A stretch of DNA of 64,000 nucleotides from Medicago truncatula (lineage: Eukaryota > Streptophyta > Magnoliopsida > Fabales > Fabaceae), in the NCBI RefSeq assembly GCF_003473485.1, contig NC_053043.1:4784001-4848000 (forward strand), given 5' to 3'. The position numbers and the translations under genes are program-made. Numbering within the stretch: the first letter of the stretch is position 1; each line of letters opens with the position of its first letter. Below are positions 1-11,207 of the stretch, one piece after another. The notes below the pieces were generated by a model, which saw only the letters and a program-made list of their open reading frames with translations, did not search any database and was not told where the DNA came from.

Positions 1-682
1 CTGTAAAAGACACTCCGATGTTCAAGTGAGACGAGGTGCTAGTAGGTAGCAGAAGGACATGGTTAATGAGTATAGTTGTGATAAAAGTGGAATAATCGTA
101 CTTAGGACCCTTATTTATAGTGTTTGATTTTATGATAGGCTCCTCGTTGGTTGCAATCTTCTCTCCTTATTTTAGTCTAAATTTTTTTGAGGTTAATCCA
201 TATATCAGAGTAACCAATCACCCAGATAGGTGTTGAAATCTATATAGTTTAAGTGAGTCTCTTGTAAGTAGGAATAAGTCATGTATATCTAAATGCAACG
301 GAACACGAGGTAGATGGACGCATCTATCCGATTCAGGTGAGTTCCCAGTTTGTAGGAACAACGTTATAGCTATCAAGATGTTGGTTATACTTTGAAGCGG
401 TGGATCGCATGCATAAATGCTATGTGGATGAACGAGGTAGAACAAGGTAGTTCATAATATATTGTTAAGGCTGTTAACCTGTATTGCACATCGATCTGAG
501 ATGCTCTTTTTGAGGAGGCGGTGAATGATATTTGCTCATGTATGATGCCACATGTCATATCGAGGTGGGTACATCGATAGACCTTGACTTGTCTCATTTA
601 TTGGGTATTCTTTCCTTTTTTATTGGATCTTGCTAATGGACTTTCTTTATGAATAATTGGGTTGGACCTTTTCATACCAGTA
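1..682. other. Intergenic, no supported gene
   Basis: I see no coding signal, RNA gene or clear element boundary here. Short open frames have no recognisable motif and no start or splice context. The text reads like the remains of a retrotransposon non-coding region, but I cannot find paired ends. Confidence 0.4.
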
Positions 683-691
683 CAGAAGTAG

Positions 692-912
692 GAATTCTGC
701 TCTTCTCCCAATAAAAAATATTCGCTCTCAATCAAACTTCCGAAAATACCTCTGCGTGAATTAACTCACGCTGGGTATAACATCCGCTTGAGTTAACTCA
801 CGCAGGAGTTAAACATGAAAATACCCATGCGTTAGTTAACTCACGCATTGGCATTTTCGGCAGTTTGGTTGGAAATGAATAAAACGTGTATGTTGGAAGA
901 AGGGCAGAATTC
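692..912. mobile_element. Mutator-type MITE with 9-bp TSD
   Basis: The ends are inverted repeats: GAATTCTGCTCTTCTCCCAA on the left and GAATTCTGCCCTTCTTCCAA on the right, read inward. A perfect 9-bp direct repeat, CAGAAGTAG, flanks them at 683-691 and 913-921. A 9-bp TSD is typical of Mutator-like elements. The 221-bp body codes for nothing. It holds three near copies of a palindrome around GAGTTAACTC with GCG or CGC ends. Confidence 0.8.
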
Positions 913-1091
913 CAGAAGTAGAGTTAGAAAAAGTATGAATAAATGTTGCGTCAACCAAAAAAATAAACGACCAATTTAATACAGAAAAATATAGATTTTA
1001 ATAGTTAAAAGAGATTTCCTTAAAAAAAAGAAAAAAGTTAAAAGAGATGGTATTAGTTTGTAGAACTGGAAACTTTTTCAAATATTAACTA

Positions 1092-1344
1092 CTCCTTCCG
1101 TTTTAAAATGAATGTCGCTTTAGCCTTTGGTACACAGATTAAGAAATGAAATAATCATTGGATATAACGTTATTACTAAACTGCCTTTACTTTATAAGAA
1201 AAAGACAAAATTAAAGTTGCATTGAAAATTGTGTGAGAGAAAAGTTGGAAGAAAAAAATTAAAGTTGTATTGAAAATGTAAATTGACATTCATTTTGAAA
1301 CAGATTTTTTTGCTAAAGTGACACTCATTTTGAAACGGATGGAG
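1092..1344. mobile_element. Stowaway-like MITE
   Basis: The left end CTCCTTCCGTTTTAAAATGA and the right end (reverse complement CTCCATCCGTTTCAAAATGA) are inverted repeats next to TA on each side (1090-1091, 1345-1346). CTCC-TCCGT termini with a TA target are the hallmark of Stowaway (Tc1/mariner-derived) MITEs. There is no coding capacity. Confidence 0.8.
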
Positions 1345-2453
1345 TAATAGTTTTTGGATCAAACTTGCAACCATATTAAAGAGTAATCAATCTTTTGGTG
1401 GTTTATTCGGTTATCTCCACAACCAAAAAATAAATGTAATGCTGTCAATTGGATAAAGAAGTTGGTCGAGTGATGACATGTATGAGTTAGGGTGCAATTT
1501 TATCCAATGAATGCACTTCTGAGTTCAGACTTAACAAAGACAAAAGGTGTACTCCATCCATATACGAAACGCCCACTAGAGCAAGTGATGCGTGCATCAC
1601 ATTCTTGACGGCTAGACTTGTAGGTATGACCGGGATGAAGTGTTCAAAAACCCAATCATTTGGCACTTTTCACTGCTTTTGGACCAATTACTCCCAATGC
1701 CTGTTGTTGGTTTCAACTTTTCATGCTCGTAGAGTTTCCCACTTGTTTCGAGGACAATACTATGTGTGTGTTATTCAAGTTAAGGTAAATGCAAAAAGAA
1801 AAATCTACGTTCAAATTATTTGAGGCCTTTGATGCAATTCACGAATTTTCCTTCTTCCTTCTTTCCATTTTCAATCTTCTTATCAGAGTTATAATTAATT
1901 AGCTATTAGTTGATGTTAATTATTAGTTAGTAGATGCCTATAAATGGGCATGATGTAGCTTTTCTCATTTGTGATATTTACTTTCATCAATACGAAGGAG
2001 TTTCAAACCTTCTCTCTACTTCTTTAGGTTTTGTTTGTGAGTTTGGATTGAAGGGGAGGGATTTAAAAAAGAAGGAAGGATCAAGTGGAAGAAATAGATG
2101 ACATTGAGAAGGTGATGTTTTGAGGGTTAATTTTCCGGTGGATGGGAACAACGTTGGGGGATAAGTTGAAGCCACAAGGATTAGCAACTAAAATGTACAT
2201 AATAAATGAACAGTTTATTTTTCCATTTTCTAACCTTCCCGCGCATCCTATTCAAAAAAATTGAGGATTTTTAGATTGGAATCAGAAATATGTAGGGTAC
2301 GCGATAAACTAGTAGGGTGGTGTGAAAAGAAACAGTCTAGAAAAGGGTGCGTAATGTAAACCCATATCATATGTCTCCAATTGTGTTAGATAAAAGGGCC
2401 CGTTCTCCACATTCTCAAATAAGACAAAATAAAATGTTCAACGAAAAAAGAAA
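1345..2453. other. Intergenic, possible LTR remnant
   Basis: There is no supported gene. Around 1880-2060 a TATAAATG-like box is followed by a short transcribed-looking stretch and CT-rich sequence, which resembles the promoter part of a plant copia-type LTR. I could not find matching LTR ends or a primer site, so this stays tentative. Confidence 0.3.
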
Positions 2454-2524
2454 TGCACCAGCCGGGAATCGAACCCGGGTCTGTACCGTGGCAGGGTACT
2501 ATTCTACCACTAGACCACTGGTGC
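2454..2524 (-). tRNA. tRNA-Gly (anticodon GCC)
   Basis: Read on the minus strand, a 71-nt cloverleaf starts GCACCAG and ends CTGGTGC plus discriminator A. The D arm holds GGTCTAGTGGTAGAAT (A box) and the T arm GGGTTCGATTCCC (B box). The anticodon stem GTACC/GGTAC encloses loop CTGCCAC with anticodon GCC. There is no intron and CCA is not encoded, as expected for a plant nuclear tRNA gene. Confidence 0.97.
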
Positions 2525-2654
2525 TTGTTGTTATTCAGTCTTCTATTAATATATCTATACACACTAGTACAATTATATGCTGGTAACTCAAATGTATATC
2601 TTCGAAAACAAATTTTGCTCTAAATTATACAAACTGCATAAAGTGTATATTTTG

Positions 2655-3356
2655 GAGAAATACTTGCATGCAAACGAACCTAAAACTTCATTCTTGCAAA
2701 CAACTGACAGCACATTATACAGTACAAAAATAATTAAAAATTACAAAGGAAAATTTGTATTTTTTTTAGGGAAGGAAAATTTGTATTTGTTTCTTCTTCT
2801 TCTTCTTCTGTTATTTAATTGAACCTTCCCGTTCTATCAATATAAAAAAACGCTATTATTTTCCCTTTTTTTTTCTTTGTCAAATGACAAGTTCAATTAT
2901 TCTGTTTTGGTTTCTTCTAAATTGAAGCTTTGTTTTAGGTTGTATGTGTTGAATCTGAGGCATTCAATTACAATTGTTGTGAGTTTTTTGGACTAACTTC
3001 AGAGAAAGCTTGTGAGAAAAATATCTGTGATATTTGTGATAAAGAGTGGGAACTGAAGATAAATCATTTATACTTAAGACCTGGTAACGATAAAAATAAA
3101 TAACTTTGTCATGTTTTCTGGAAATGCAAAAAAAAAAAAAAAAAGTTGGATATGGAGTTATTCAAAGAAACCGCTATTTTCTGTGTTAACGAAAAAGAAA
3201 GACAGGCTAATTTGTTTTTGTAAATTTTAATTATTTTTGTATTTTTCTAAAAAAATAAAAATAATATTGTTTTATTGTATAATGTGCTGTCAGTTGTTGA
3301 TTGGTTGTTTGCAAGAATGAAGTTTTAGGTTCGTTTGCATGCAAGTATTATTTCTC
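2655..3356. mobile_element. Foldback element, about 65-bp arms
   Basis: The left arm (2655-2720) recurs in reverse complement at 3279-3356, including CTTGCATGCAAACGAACC and TTCATTCTTGCAAACAA. The right arm carries a short insertion. The roughly 560 bp between the arms is AT-rich with poly-A and TTC runs and no coding region. This fits a non-autonomous inverted-repeat transposon. I could not identify a TSD, so the superfamily is open. Confidence 0.6.
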
Positions 3357-3531
3357 TATATTTTGATCTAACAGTAAAATAAAACAAACAAGAAAGGGAA
3401 ATGCCTAGTGTATATTTATTATCTTGCGTAGCTATCATATCCTTTATATCTAATCTTAGCAAACATGCTTATCCTAATTGTCAAACCCTAAACCTAAAAA
3501 AATGGCTCCAAAAATTTAAAATTTAAATTCC

Positions 3532-3696
3532 ACATTGAAAAACCATAACAATTATTATACATGTTTGCAGAGAATGAAAGACCGAGAAAGAGGAATAGAC
3601 CGTAAATTAAGAGAAAGAGGGTGAACATTGAAAAACCATAACAATTATTATACATGCTTATCCAAAATTCTTCTCTCTCAGTCTTTCATTCTCTGC
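3532..3696. repeat. Interleaved direct and inverted repeats
   Basis: A 32-bp direct repeat (core CCATAACAATTATTATACAT) lies at 3532-3563 and 3625-3656. Overlapping it, a roughly 22-bp segment with core GCAGAGAATGAAAGAC (3566-3587) recurs in reverse complement at 3674-3695. The combination suggests a duplication plus an inversion, or a short foldback insertion. Confidence 0.65.
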
Positions 3697-3699
3697 AAA

Positions 3700-4734
3700 A
3701 GATTTTTCCTTTTCTCATTCTACCACTATTCCTTTACGATGACGATGACAACGACGAAAATTCTTCTCCGTTTTGATCTCAGTCAAATCGATCGTGTTAG
3801 GTAAATACCAGTACCTGTACAATGCCTCTCATCTTTCTATAGATTCCATCATAGGTTGAATCTGTTAAGATTTTTGAATATTAGGTGCAACGATTCTTAA
3901 ATTACTTTTCACAATTTTACAATTTTATTCTGCAACAAATTGATCCACTAAAATATACGGTTGACAGACTATGATAATATTATGTTCCTTACTTGATCTA
4001 ATAGTCCGAAAAACTTTCCTATGGTGGGAAAGGATTCCCCTTTTCCATGTTAAATGCCACCCAAATTAACAACTAACAAATTGTCCATAAAACCAGTAGT
4101 TCCACTCAACATGTCAAATTGAAATTAAGCAATCTTACGGTTATAAAACTTCTTTCGTATCGGATACACGATTAATGACATTTGAATGGATTTGGATCCT
4201 CTCTTGTAAAAATAATGGATAAGTCCATACAGAGCTTGCTCTGGCTTTAAACGGGGGCCCCGCAAGTGGACGGTGAGGTTGGTCCCCTCAAATTAGTCGA
4301 TTCTTAGATCGGATATCAAATTTTCAAAACAAAACAAAAATAATAAGATAATGAATAACAAAAATATTATGATAATCTGCAGTACATATACTAATAGTAT
4401 CTGAGTTACTCTTCTAAGTATCCCAACACTGACATCTATGAAGTTAACAATAACATCCTTATTTTGTAGCCATACAAGATAAACACAGAACTTTGATGTA
4501 AATGTTACCAAATGATAACAAATTTACAACAGACTCAAGTTACAATCAGTTGATAGATGATACTAGCAACAGAAATAATAATAACAATAGTAGTTGTGGC
4601 AGCTTCAACCCTTCGACTTAGAGGTGTTTGCAATTTAGTAAAAAATCTTTGCCTGCAGGATAAAAAAACAATTCTGCTATCCACCACATCAAGAACAAAA
4701 AACTACTATTTATTACTTAGCATAGTATTCAAAT
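3700..4734. other. Intergenic, no supported gene
   Basis: I see no gene, RNA or bounded element. The right part lies 3' of the bHLH gene on the minus strand and may hold its distal 3' flank. Confidence 0.35.
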
Positions 4735-5138
4735 TTAAATGCACTTTTAGTCTCACTATTTTGTCTAATTTTTATTTTGGTCCTTGCACTTTAAATCAAT
4801 GGTTTTCGTCCCCAATTTTGAAAATATCATCTATTTTTTCCATTTATGCATTTAAGGTTGGTTTTTTTTAATGTGACAAGTGACCTACTTATATGAAAAC
4901 TGAACTGATGACACGAAAAAATGAGTTATTAAGTGAAAATCGACCTAGATAGTGTCATGTCATCAACTGAATAGCCACGTAAGCATCTAAATTGTCATAT
5001 CATCAAAACTCAATCTAATTAGATGAAAAAAAATTAGACATTTTAAAATTTGGGGAACCAAAATAACGAGTTTAGAAATATGAGAACCAAAATCATAAAT
5101 CAGTAAAAATTGGAGACTAAAAATGCATTTAAACCGGT
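4735..5138. mobile_element. Inverted-repeat MITE downstream of the bHLH gene
   Basis: The ends are TTTAAATGCACTTTTAGTC on the left and, on the reverse complement, TTTAAATGCATTTTTAGTC on the right. Similarity continues inward as 'TTTTGGTCC/TTTTGGTTC' steps of the kind seen in plant Mutator-like MITEs. A TSD is ambiguous because the flanking TTTAAA is itself palindromic. The element ends about 30 bp past the bHLH stop codon and so probably forms part of its 3' UTR. Confidence 0.55.
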
Positions 5139-5167
5139 TATCAATTAACGAACCAAAATGTTTGGCA

Positions 5168-6950
5168 TCAACAAGAGCAAAATTCATGGTTGCATGACAT
5201 AGTAGATGTCTGCTGCATCTGTTTGCAAGGACGTGGTGTTCTTAACGAGTAGTCCATCGAGGTAGAAGCCCTTTCCAGTACAGAACTCAGTGCCTGATGA
5301 ACATTACTTGCAATAAGTGGACATAGTTCAATATCATAAATGTCTACTTTACAACATGTGTAGACAAATTCATTCTTAACCCTGTCTCCCAAAGTTGATA
5401 TTTCTTCCCTTACCAATTGTAGTTGAAGTTTATCAAGAGTTTGTCTTAGATCAGATAGAAGTTCTGGTCGATAATCGCAGCTGATAGATGCTTTGTAAAG
5501 AAATGATCCACCATTTTCATATGGTTCAACTTTCACTTCATCATCGTCTGTTGGAATTGAATAACCTTTGCTTGCTTCATCTGCATTTTTTTTCAAATGC
5601 TTCACTTGCCTAATAACCTCAGCTAGTAAAGTTGCTTTGTCCATCTATAAGAATATCATCAGCAACATTAATAACAGTATGTACATATGCGAAACTATGA
5701 CACATTGACACCGAAATGGACATCATAAATAACACATAGACATCACTAGGTCGTATATCCTGTCTTATTAAATGTATTGTTTTTGTTTTAAGGATTATTA
5801 AATGGTTGGTTGCCTAATTCCTTCATCATTGGTCAGGTAAAGTTATTTTCTAGACTTAGACCCACCAAAACAAATAAATTAATACTAGTAGTAAAACTGC
5901 ATAAACTATTTGAATAGCTTAACCAGCTGTTGACAGCTATTAATAAAAACATTGAGAAAGAATTATTTGTTGAGGGCCAGAATATTCAGCTGGTGATGTG
6001 GAGTGTGGGCCCACAACTAAGAATCATTTGTTATTTATTTATTATTGAATGAATAATAAATGAAATAATCTTAGTTTGGGACCATCGAAGATAAATCTGC
6101 AAAAAAGAATAAACTAAGCCAAAAAGATGTTATTATACTTCAGAATCTTGAAATGCAACTCCACAACCTTATATAGTTGACTTTAGCGGTTCCCATATAC
6201 ATTTGACCAGTCAAGGACCCTTCAAGCTTCAGCTTCTAAATTTCTAAATGTTACCTAAGTAAATGTATTTTTTCAGTCAGAGCAATTAAATCAGAATCAT
6301 ATATATGTTGATTATTTTAAACATGCTAAAACAATGTTATGTAAGTAGAGCTCAAATGATAAAATGTTACAGAGACATTTGATATGCTCGGACATAAGTG
6401 TGTATCCGCAATTCCTTACTTCTCAGCACCTATTGTAAGTTTCACCGCTAGCCTTTCTAAAACCAGATAACAATATTAAAACAATTATACAATCAAAATA
6501 AAATGGTAAAAAGGTTCAATTGGTAAACACCATCGGTGTAAAACATGTTTATCAAAAAATCACATTTCACTATAGAGATATTTTAAAAATTAATATAACA
6601 AAGTAATATGATTGGATGCATATAAAAAATACAAAAAGAAAGGAAGATTATTATACCTTTGGAGAGGAGGGCACTAGTGCACGGAGTTTAGCAAGATGAC
6701 CATTAATTCTGTTTCTTCTCTTCCTCTCTGCTTCCCTATGATTCTTCAAAGCCACTAAAGTTTTGTTAGCATCACAAATCTTTTTCTCTCCATTAATTAT
6801 TGGAGGGGACTTCACTAATTCTCCTTTCTCACTATCCAAAACCAATGAGTTTGTTGATACAAACCCACCTCTTGAAGTCTCATTTGAAGCACCAAATCTA
6901 TATGAAGTGGCATTGAATAGTATCCTCGAAATATCAGAGCTAGAATCCAT
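5168..6950 (-). CDS. bHLH transcription factor, two exons
   Basis: This is a nuclear DNA-binding regulator. Exon 1 is 6657-6950 (98 codons) and exon 2 is 5168-5644 with stop; the intron 5645-6656 has donor GTATAA and acceptor ATAG and is phase 0, giving 256 aa. The basic region NHREAERKRRNRI begins at residue 70. It carries the His-Glu-Arg triad known in this family to contact E-box/G-box DNA. Helix 1 ends at the junction (SSPK|MDKATL) and helix 2 is ATLLAEVIRQVKHLKK. The roughly 120-residue C-terminal region resembles the ACT-like dimerisation region of the Arabidopsis bHLH30/32/106/107 group (knowledge-based, not searched). The ATG at 6950 is the first in frame; an upstream TTG is unlikely. 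A MITE lies just past the stop. Confidence 0.9.
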
Positions 6951-7267
6951 GATCAAAATGAGATATTAATGCAAAAGACACTGAAATTAAATTCTTATGA
7001 AGCTTTAGAAAGTTAATTATAATTTTGTAAGCTTAATGCAATTGTAGAGCTCGTATACAGATTGATATTTATAATGTAATACACAGGCAGGATTCCAGAA
7101 AAATAATATTTGTCGATCATATTTACTGTCATCCAGGTCAGCAAATTCATGCGTGATCCATTCCACAAAATCTATAATAATAAATAGACCTATAAAGCAA
7201 TAGAAAAAGCAATGTACATTTTCTAAAGGCAAATAAACTTTTATTAAAAAGCACAACATGTAATCCA

Positions 7268-7406
7268 TAAGTCATAGCTCAACTGGCAAAATGCTGAAAT
7301 TGTTAGGCCGGATGCCATGACCGGGGTTCGAATTTCGGTACCTCCACTTGTGTGATAGAGTTTACAATGGCTTTGCCATTTCGTCTATCTACCAAAAAAA
7401 AAAAAA
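7268..7406 (+). mobile_element. tRNA-derived SINE, copy 1
   Basis: A 5' tRNA-like part carries TAGCTCAACTGGCAAAATGC (A-box region) and CCGGGGTTCGAAT (B box). A short unrelated body follows with TTTGCCATTTCGTCTA, then a 13-A tail. Related copies lie at 28702-28843 and 35841-35973. SINEs are copied by LINE machinery and code for nothing. Confidence 0.75.
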
Positions 7407-7518
7407 TGTACAAAAAAAATTGATAGCATATAAAAAACAATTGGACGTTATTTTTTATTTTTTTTGCAATAAAAAGAGTTTATGTAAGTATATACATAAG
7501 TGTTTAACATTCTTAAAA

Positions 7519-8044
7519 ATTGTGATTCAACATAACACAACCCATAAAAACCAGTTTGTAAGGTTAAGAGTGCCTCCATTTTATAAACTCATAACAAATT
7601 TTATCTATTTGATGCGAGATTTGAATTTTTCCCAATACACCCCCTTAAGTCCAACACTCTTAGATTTGGTGCGTGGATATAAATGGTGGGTGGCCCGATA
7701 GAGATAAACTTTGATACCATGTTGAAATTGGGGTCTCACTCATCTTTACAAAATAAGCTTGTAAAGTGAGGAGTGTCTCACTTTATAAACTCTTATCAAG
7801 AGTCATATCTATCTGATGTGAAACTTGAGTTTTTTCTAATACACCCTTGATGCCAACACTATTGGATTTGGTGCGTGTATATTAAATGGTGAATAACCCT
7901 ATCGATAAGCTCTGATACTATCTTTGAAATCATGGTTGGACCTAATACAATCCCACAAAATCGGTTTGTAAGATGGAAAATGTCTCCTCTTTATAAACTC
8001 TTGTCAAGAATCTATCCAATGTGAGACTTGGATTTTCCCCAATA
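7519..8044 (-). mobile_element. Tandem LTR-miniature (TRIM-like) array
   Basis: Three diverged copies of a roughly 140-bp module are joined by two short internal segments. The central module, 7720-7858, begins TGTTGAAATT and ends TGCCAACA, as LTRs do. Each internal segment contains GATTTGGTGCGTG and ends in GATACCAT or GATACTAT, the reverse complement of the initiator-Met primer-binding site TGGTATC. Read on the minus strand this is LTR-PBS-internal-LTR-PBS-internal-LTR with no coding region. That matches terminal-repeat retrotransposons in miniature recombined between LTRs. The outer modules are more decayed and their ends are approximate. Confidence 0.6.
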
Positions 8045-8313
8045 ATCATGATAAGTATTTGTGCTATAAGCTCTAAATAAGTTATTTATCCAAAGATACC
8101 CCTAGGTTTCTTAACCATGTGATTAGGATTTTGATATCTACGGATCAATGTTTATGATAAAAGATAATTGTTAGAAGTTGTGGACATCTTAAATAGATCT
8201 TTTCAAGTTTAAGAGATTAGTTTTTCTTTTAGTTGTAAAAATATAATTTTATTAAGAAAAAGCCACATAGCTAAGTGCAAAATACAAATAGTACTCAAAC
8301 CACTCAAACGGGT

Positions 8314-8913
8314 CTCATATTCTTACTCCAAAGATGGTGAGTGGGCAACATGGATCGATGAGGACACCATGATCGTCAATGTTGATGAAAGTGCTTTGAC
8401 GGATCCAAGAAAAGTGGGTTATGATGGTCTAATTTGTAAGAGCACGATGGCAGTTTTCAATTTGGTTTTTTTCGAAAGTGTGAGGATCTCTAATATCCAT
8501 CCTACTGAGATTCAAGCTCTCTAGATTGGAATCAAGTTGTGTTGGGAGGTCGGCTATAAAAAACTTATGTGTTACTCTAACTCTCTTCATGTGGGGCAAT
8601 TGGTGTCGAAGAACACTTCTCGTTTCCATCACCATGCAAATATCTTAGAATTCCTCTGAAACTATCTTGCTAAGGATTGGACGGTTACTATTCACCATAT
8701 CCTTTGAGAAGGAAATTCATGTGCAGACGTTCTTCCTAAGTTGGGAGTTGATAGTTCATACCATTTTATCACAGTCAATGAACCCCCCTCTTGTTTATCT
8801 TCCGCTTTAATGGGTTTTCTTAGGTGTGTTCTTTATAAGGACCTAGTTTTTTTTTTCTCTCCTCTTATTTGTTTTCTTTTCCTTTTCTCTTTTTCTCATG
8901 TAACAAAAAAAAA
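8314..8913 (+). mobile_element. 5'-truncated retroposon with RNase H domain and long TSD
   Basis: A 24-bp direct repeat, starting AGTACTCAAACCACT and ending AAACGGGT with one mismatch, brackets this stretch at 8290-8313 and 8914-8937. An A10 run precedes the right copy. The frame reads VNVDESALTDPRKVGYDGLI, then PTEIQAL, GIKLCWEVGYKK and EGNSCADVLPKLG. These are landmarks of the RNase H-like (RVT_3) domain at the 3' end of plant LINEs. In-frame stops (for example after PTEIQAL) show it is dead. Confidence 0.8.
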
Positions 8914-8939
8914 AGTACTCAAACCACTAAAACGGGTAC

Positions 8940-9935
8940 AAATATTAAGAGTTGTCATTTAAGTTCTTGATCGGGTCAAATTATTAACTTGATGGTGGAT
9001 GAAATATATGTTTCAAAACTTCAACTATGAATGACATCAATGGTAGATTCATTATCTTGAATGTGTTGGGCAGAACTGATCATACGCCTCTAGCAGCAGC
9101 AGTATGAGACTGAGTGCTAAAGAAACATTGAGAAGGACCCGTAGTTCCTACGAAACATATACCTAATCTTACGTCGTACTGTTTTTCTCCTTTTGTACGT
9201 GGAAGATCTTCATTTGATTGTGCTGGATTAAGAAATTGTGATTAATTCCTAAAATTGCATAATAGTAGTGGACATCTTATATTTTAATTTATGTATGCAT
9301 TTGGTGTCAGTGTCTAGATTCAACTTACGAAGAATTATATCAATTTTTTATTTGGAAGAAAATAATAGAATAATTTGACATTTATACAAGTAAATTGTTT
9401 ATGATGGTGCTCGTGAATTTACTTTGCTTTCCTTTCTAAATAAATAGAAGTGGAAAAAGATCCAGTTGTAAATAAATTTTATGATAATAAATTAATGCGT
9501 GTAAGCGTGTGAAATTATGTGATTAGTGTTGGCATATACGAATATGCTGAGAATCGTGAGATCATAAGATGAATGAGACATGTAAGTCACGTAAAAAATA
9601 TTTCAGTGTAAATATATAAAGTGATTCCTCTATTTTATTTAACATATTTTTATAGCATGTACGTGACAGATTGAAGCTGGGGAAGGTTGCAACGGCAAGT
9701 ATTTTCCAATGGTCCCAACAGATTTTTTTTTTTTATAGAAACTAAGTAATTATCTTTACAATATCTAAGGATTTGTAGAGAGAAATTCATGATCTCTTAT
9801 AAACTTTTTCTTACTGCACTTCATTGTGTCGAATATTATTGGACTTGCAATAATATATGATATAGATGACTTTGAACAACCAGACAAATGAAAATGATAT
9901 CAAATCTTTAATTAATATTTTAAATATCACGAAAT
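8940..9935. other. Intergenic, no supported gene
   Basis: I see no coding region or RNA gene. Part of it may be the body of the Helitron-like element whose 3' end lies just to the right, but no 5' end was identified. Confidence 0.3.
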
Positions 9936-9964
9936 TCTAGCCCGTGCTTGGCACGGGTTTCCAA
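9936..9964 (+). mobile_element. Helitron-like 3' terminus
   Basis: A perfect hairpin, CCCGTGC-TTG-GCACGGG (9941-9957), is followed by TTTCCAAGTTAG and then T. A GC-rich hairpin a few bases before a CTRR-type end, with T as the next base, is the established 3' signature of Helitrons; here the end is TTAG rather than CTAG. A related end lies at 21589-21612. The element's length is unknown. Confidence 0.5.
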
Positions 9965-10589
9965 GTTAGTGATTTTAAAATCGAACCTGAGTTTGAATTG
10001 GTGAAACTTCTCAACCATGACTTGATTGCTTTAGTTGATTCAATAACATTTCAATGGGAGAAGTAATAAATCATCATCTGACCTAAAATTTATACACTGA
10101 CTGACCTAAGATTTTATTTGAGCATAATAAAATGCATTTTCTTGAATTTCATGTACTTTTGAGGTGTCCACTCATCGCAAGTAAAGTGTAATTATTTTTT
10201 TAATTATTTGTGACAGGAATTTGGACATTTTTATTCAATATTATTTTGAGGTGTAATTTTCCCGGAATCATAAAGTAATACACGTTGATGATTCATGCCA
10301 GGCAATCTGCATTTTATTACGATTATATCTGATATTAAATAATTTTCTTATTATCTGAACTTCCAATTAAGATTTTTCATGATTAGACATAAGTTTCTTT
10401 GACCCAAAAAAACTACGTAGATTGATATGGACATCTCATCAAATCCTCTAAGTTTGACATTTTTGTTGGGAATCAACGGTTGTGGTCCTGATCTTTTTTT
10501 TATTTGCCGGGAAACTAAAATAAAGAGTTGTGTATGTATTGGGAATTTGTGACTCTTTCTCTTATATTGCGTTTTATATGTGAGAGGGT
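9965..10589. other. Intergenic, no supported gene
   Basis: AT-rich sequence with short frames only; nothing recognisable. Confidence 0.3.
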
Positions 10590-10770
10590 GGGTACCACTT
10601 ATGTACCATTAAGCTACCAATGATATATATTATTGGCCAATTAGAATGTCTCATCTACCAATCTTACTTTATTAATTGTTTTATTTAATATATTTTTTTA
10701 AAGGATGTGCCACATGGCACAATTTAATTGGACAATGGTATATACCATTATGGTACACAAATGTTATCCG
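10590..10770. mobile_element. Mutator-type MITE, family copy 1
   Basis: Terminal inverted repeats of the form GGRTAMCAYTTRTGTACCAT enclose 181 bp. The middle contains ATATTTTTTTAAAGGATGTG and CAATGGTATATACCATTAT, both shared with the copy at 14549-14719. The flanks TGAGAGGGT (10581-10589) and TAAGAGGGT (10771-10779) form a 9-bp TSD with one mismatch. Confidence 0.65.
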
Positions 10771-11207
10771 TAAGAGGGTAGCTTGTTGTCCAACGAGCTA
10801 GCCAAGAATAACCAAAAAATTTATTTAATTACCCCATACACTAGTAATATATATTTATTTACTCCAAAAGAGTCTATTTGTAATAAATTGTTAGAAACAG
10901 AGAAAAGTTAAAACTTTTAATTGATAAATTTATTTGTCATGTTTTAACACATACTCCTATCAACTAAGAGAGATGTTTGATTGTAGTAATAAAAATCGTC
11001 AAGATAAGATTTAGAAACAAAATAGATAACGAGCAGCTTCTTTCAAATTATTCAAATATTTACATTAAAATCAATTATTATAAGTGAATCTACCTCTTAA
11101 AGTGTTGTAGGGCGCAACTTTTCTAAATGGCTATTATTAGTTTTATATATTTTTTTTAAGTTAAAATTATGGGGGAGCAGAGGTACTACACCACCTTAAT
11201 TATATTA

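Noticed and set aside
7268-7350. A third tRNA gene
   Set aside because: B box and A box are present, but the stems do not close and an A-tail follows; it is a SINE. The same applies to 28702-28843 and 35841-35973.
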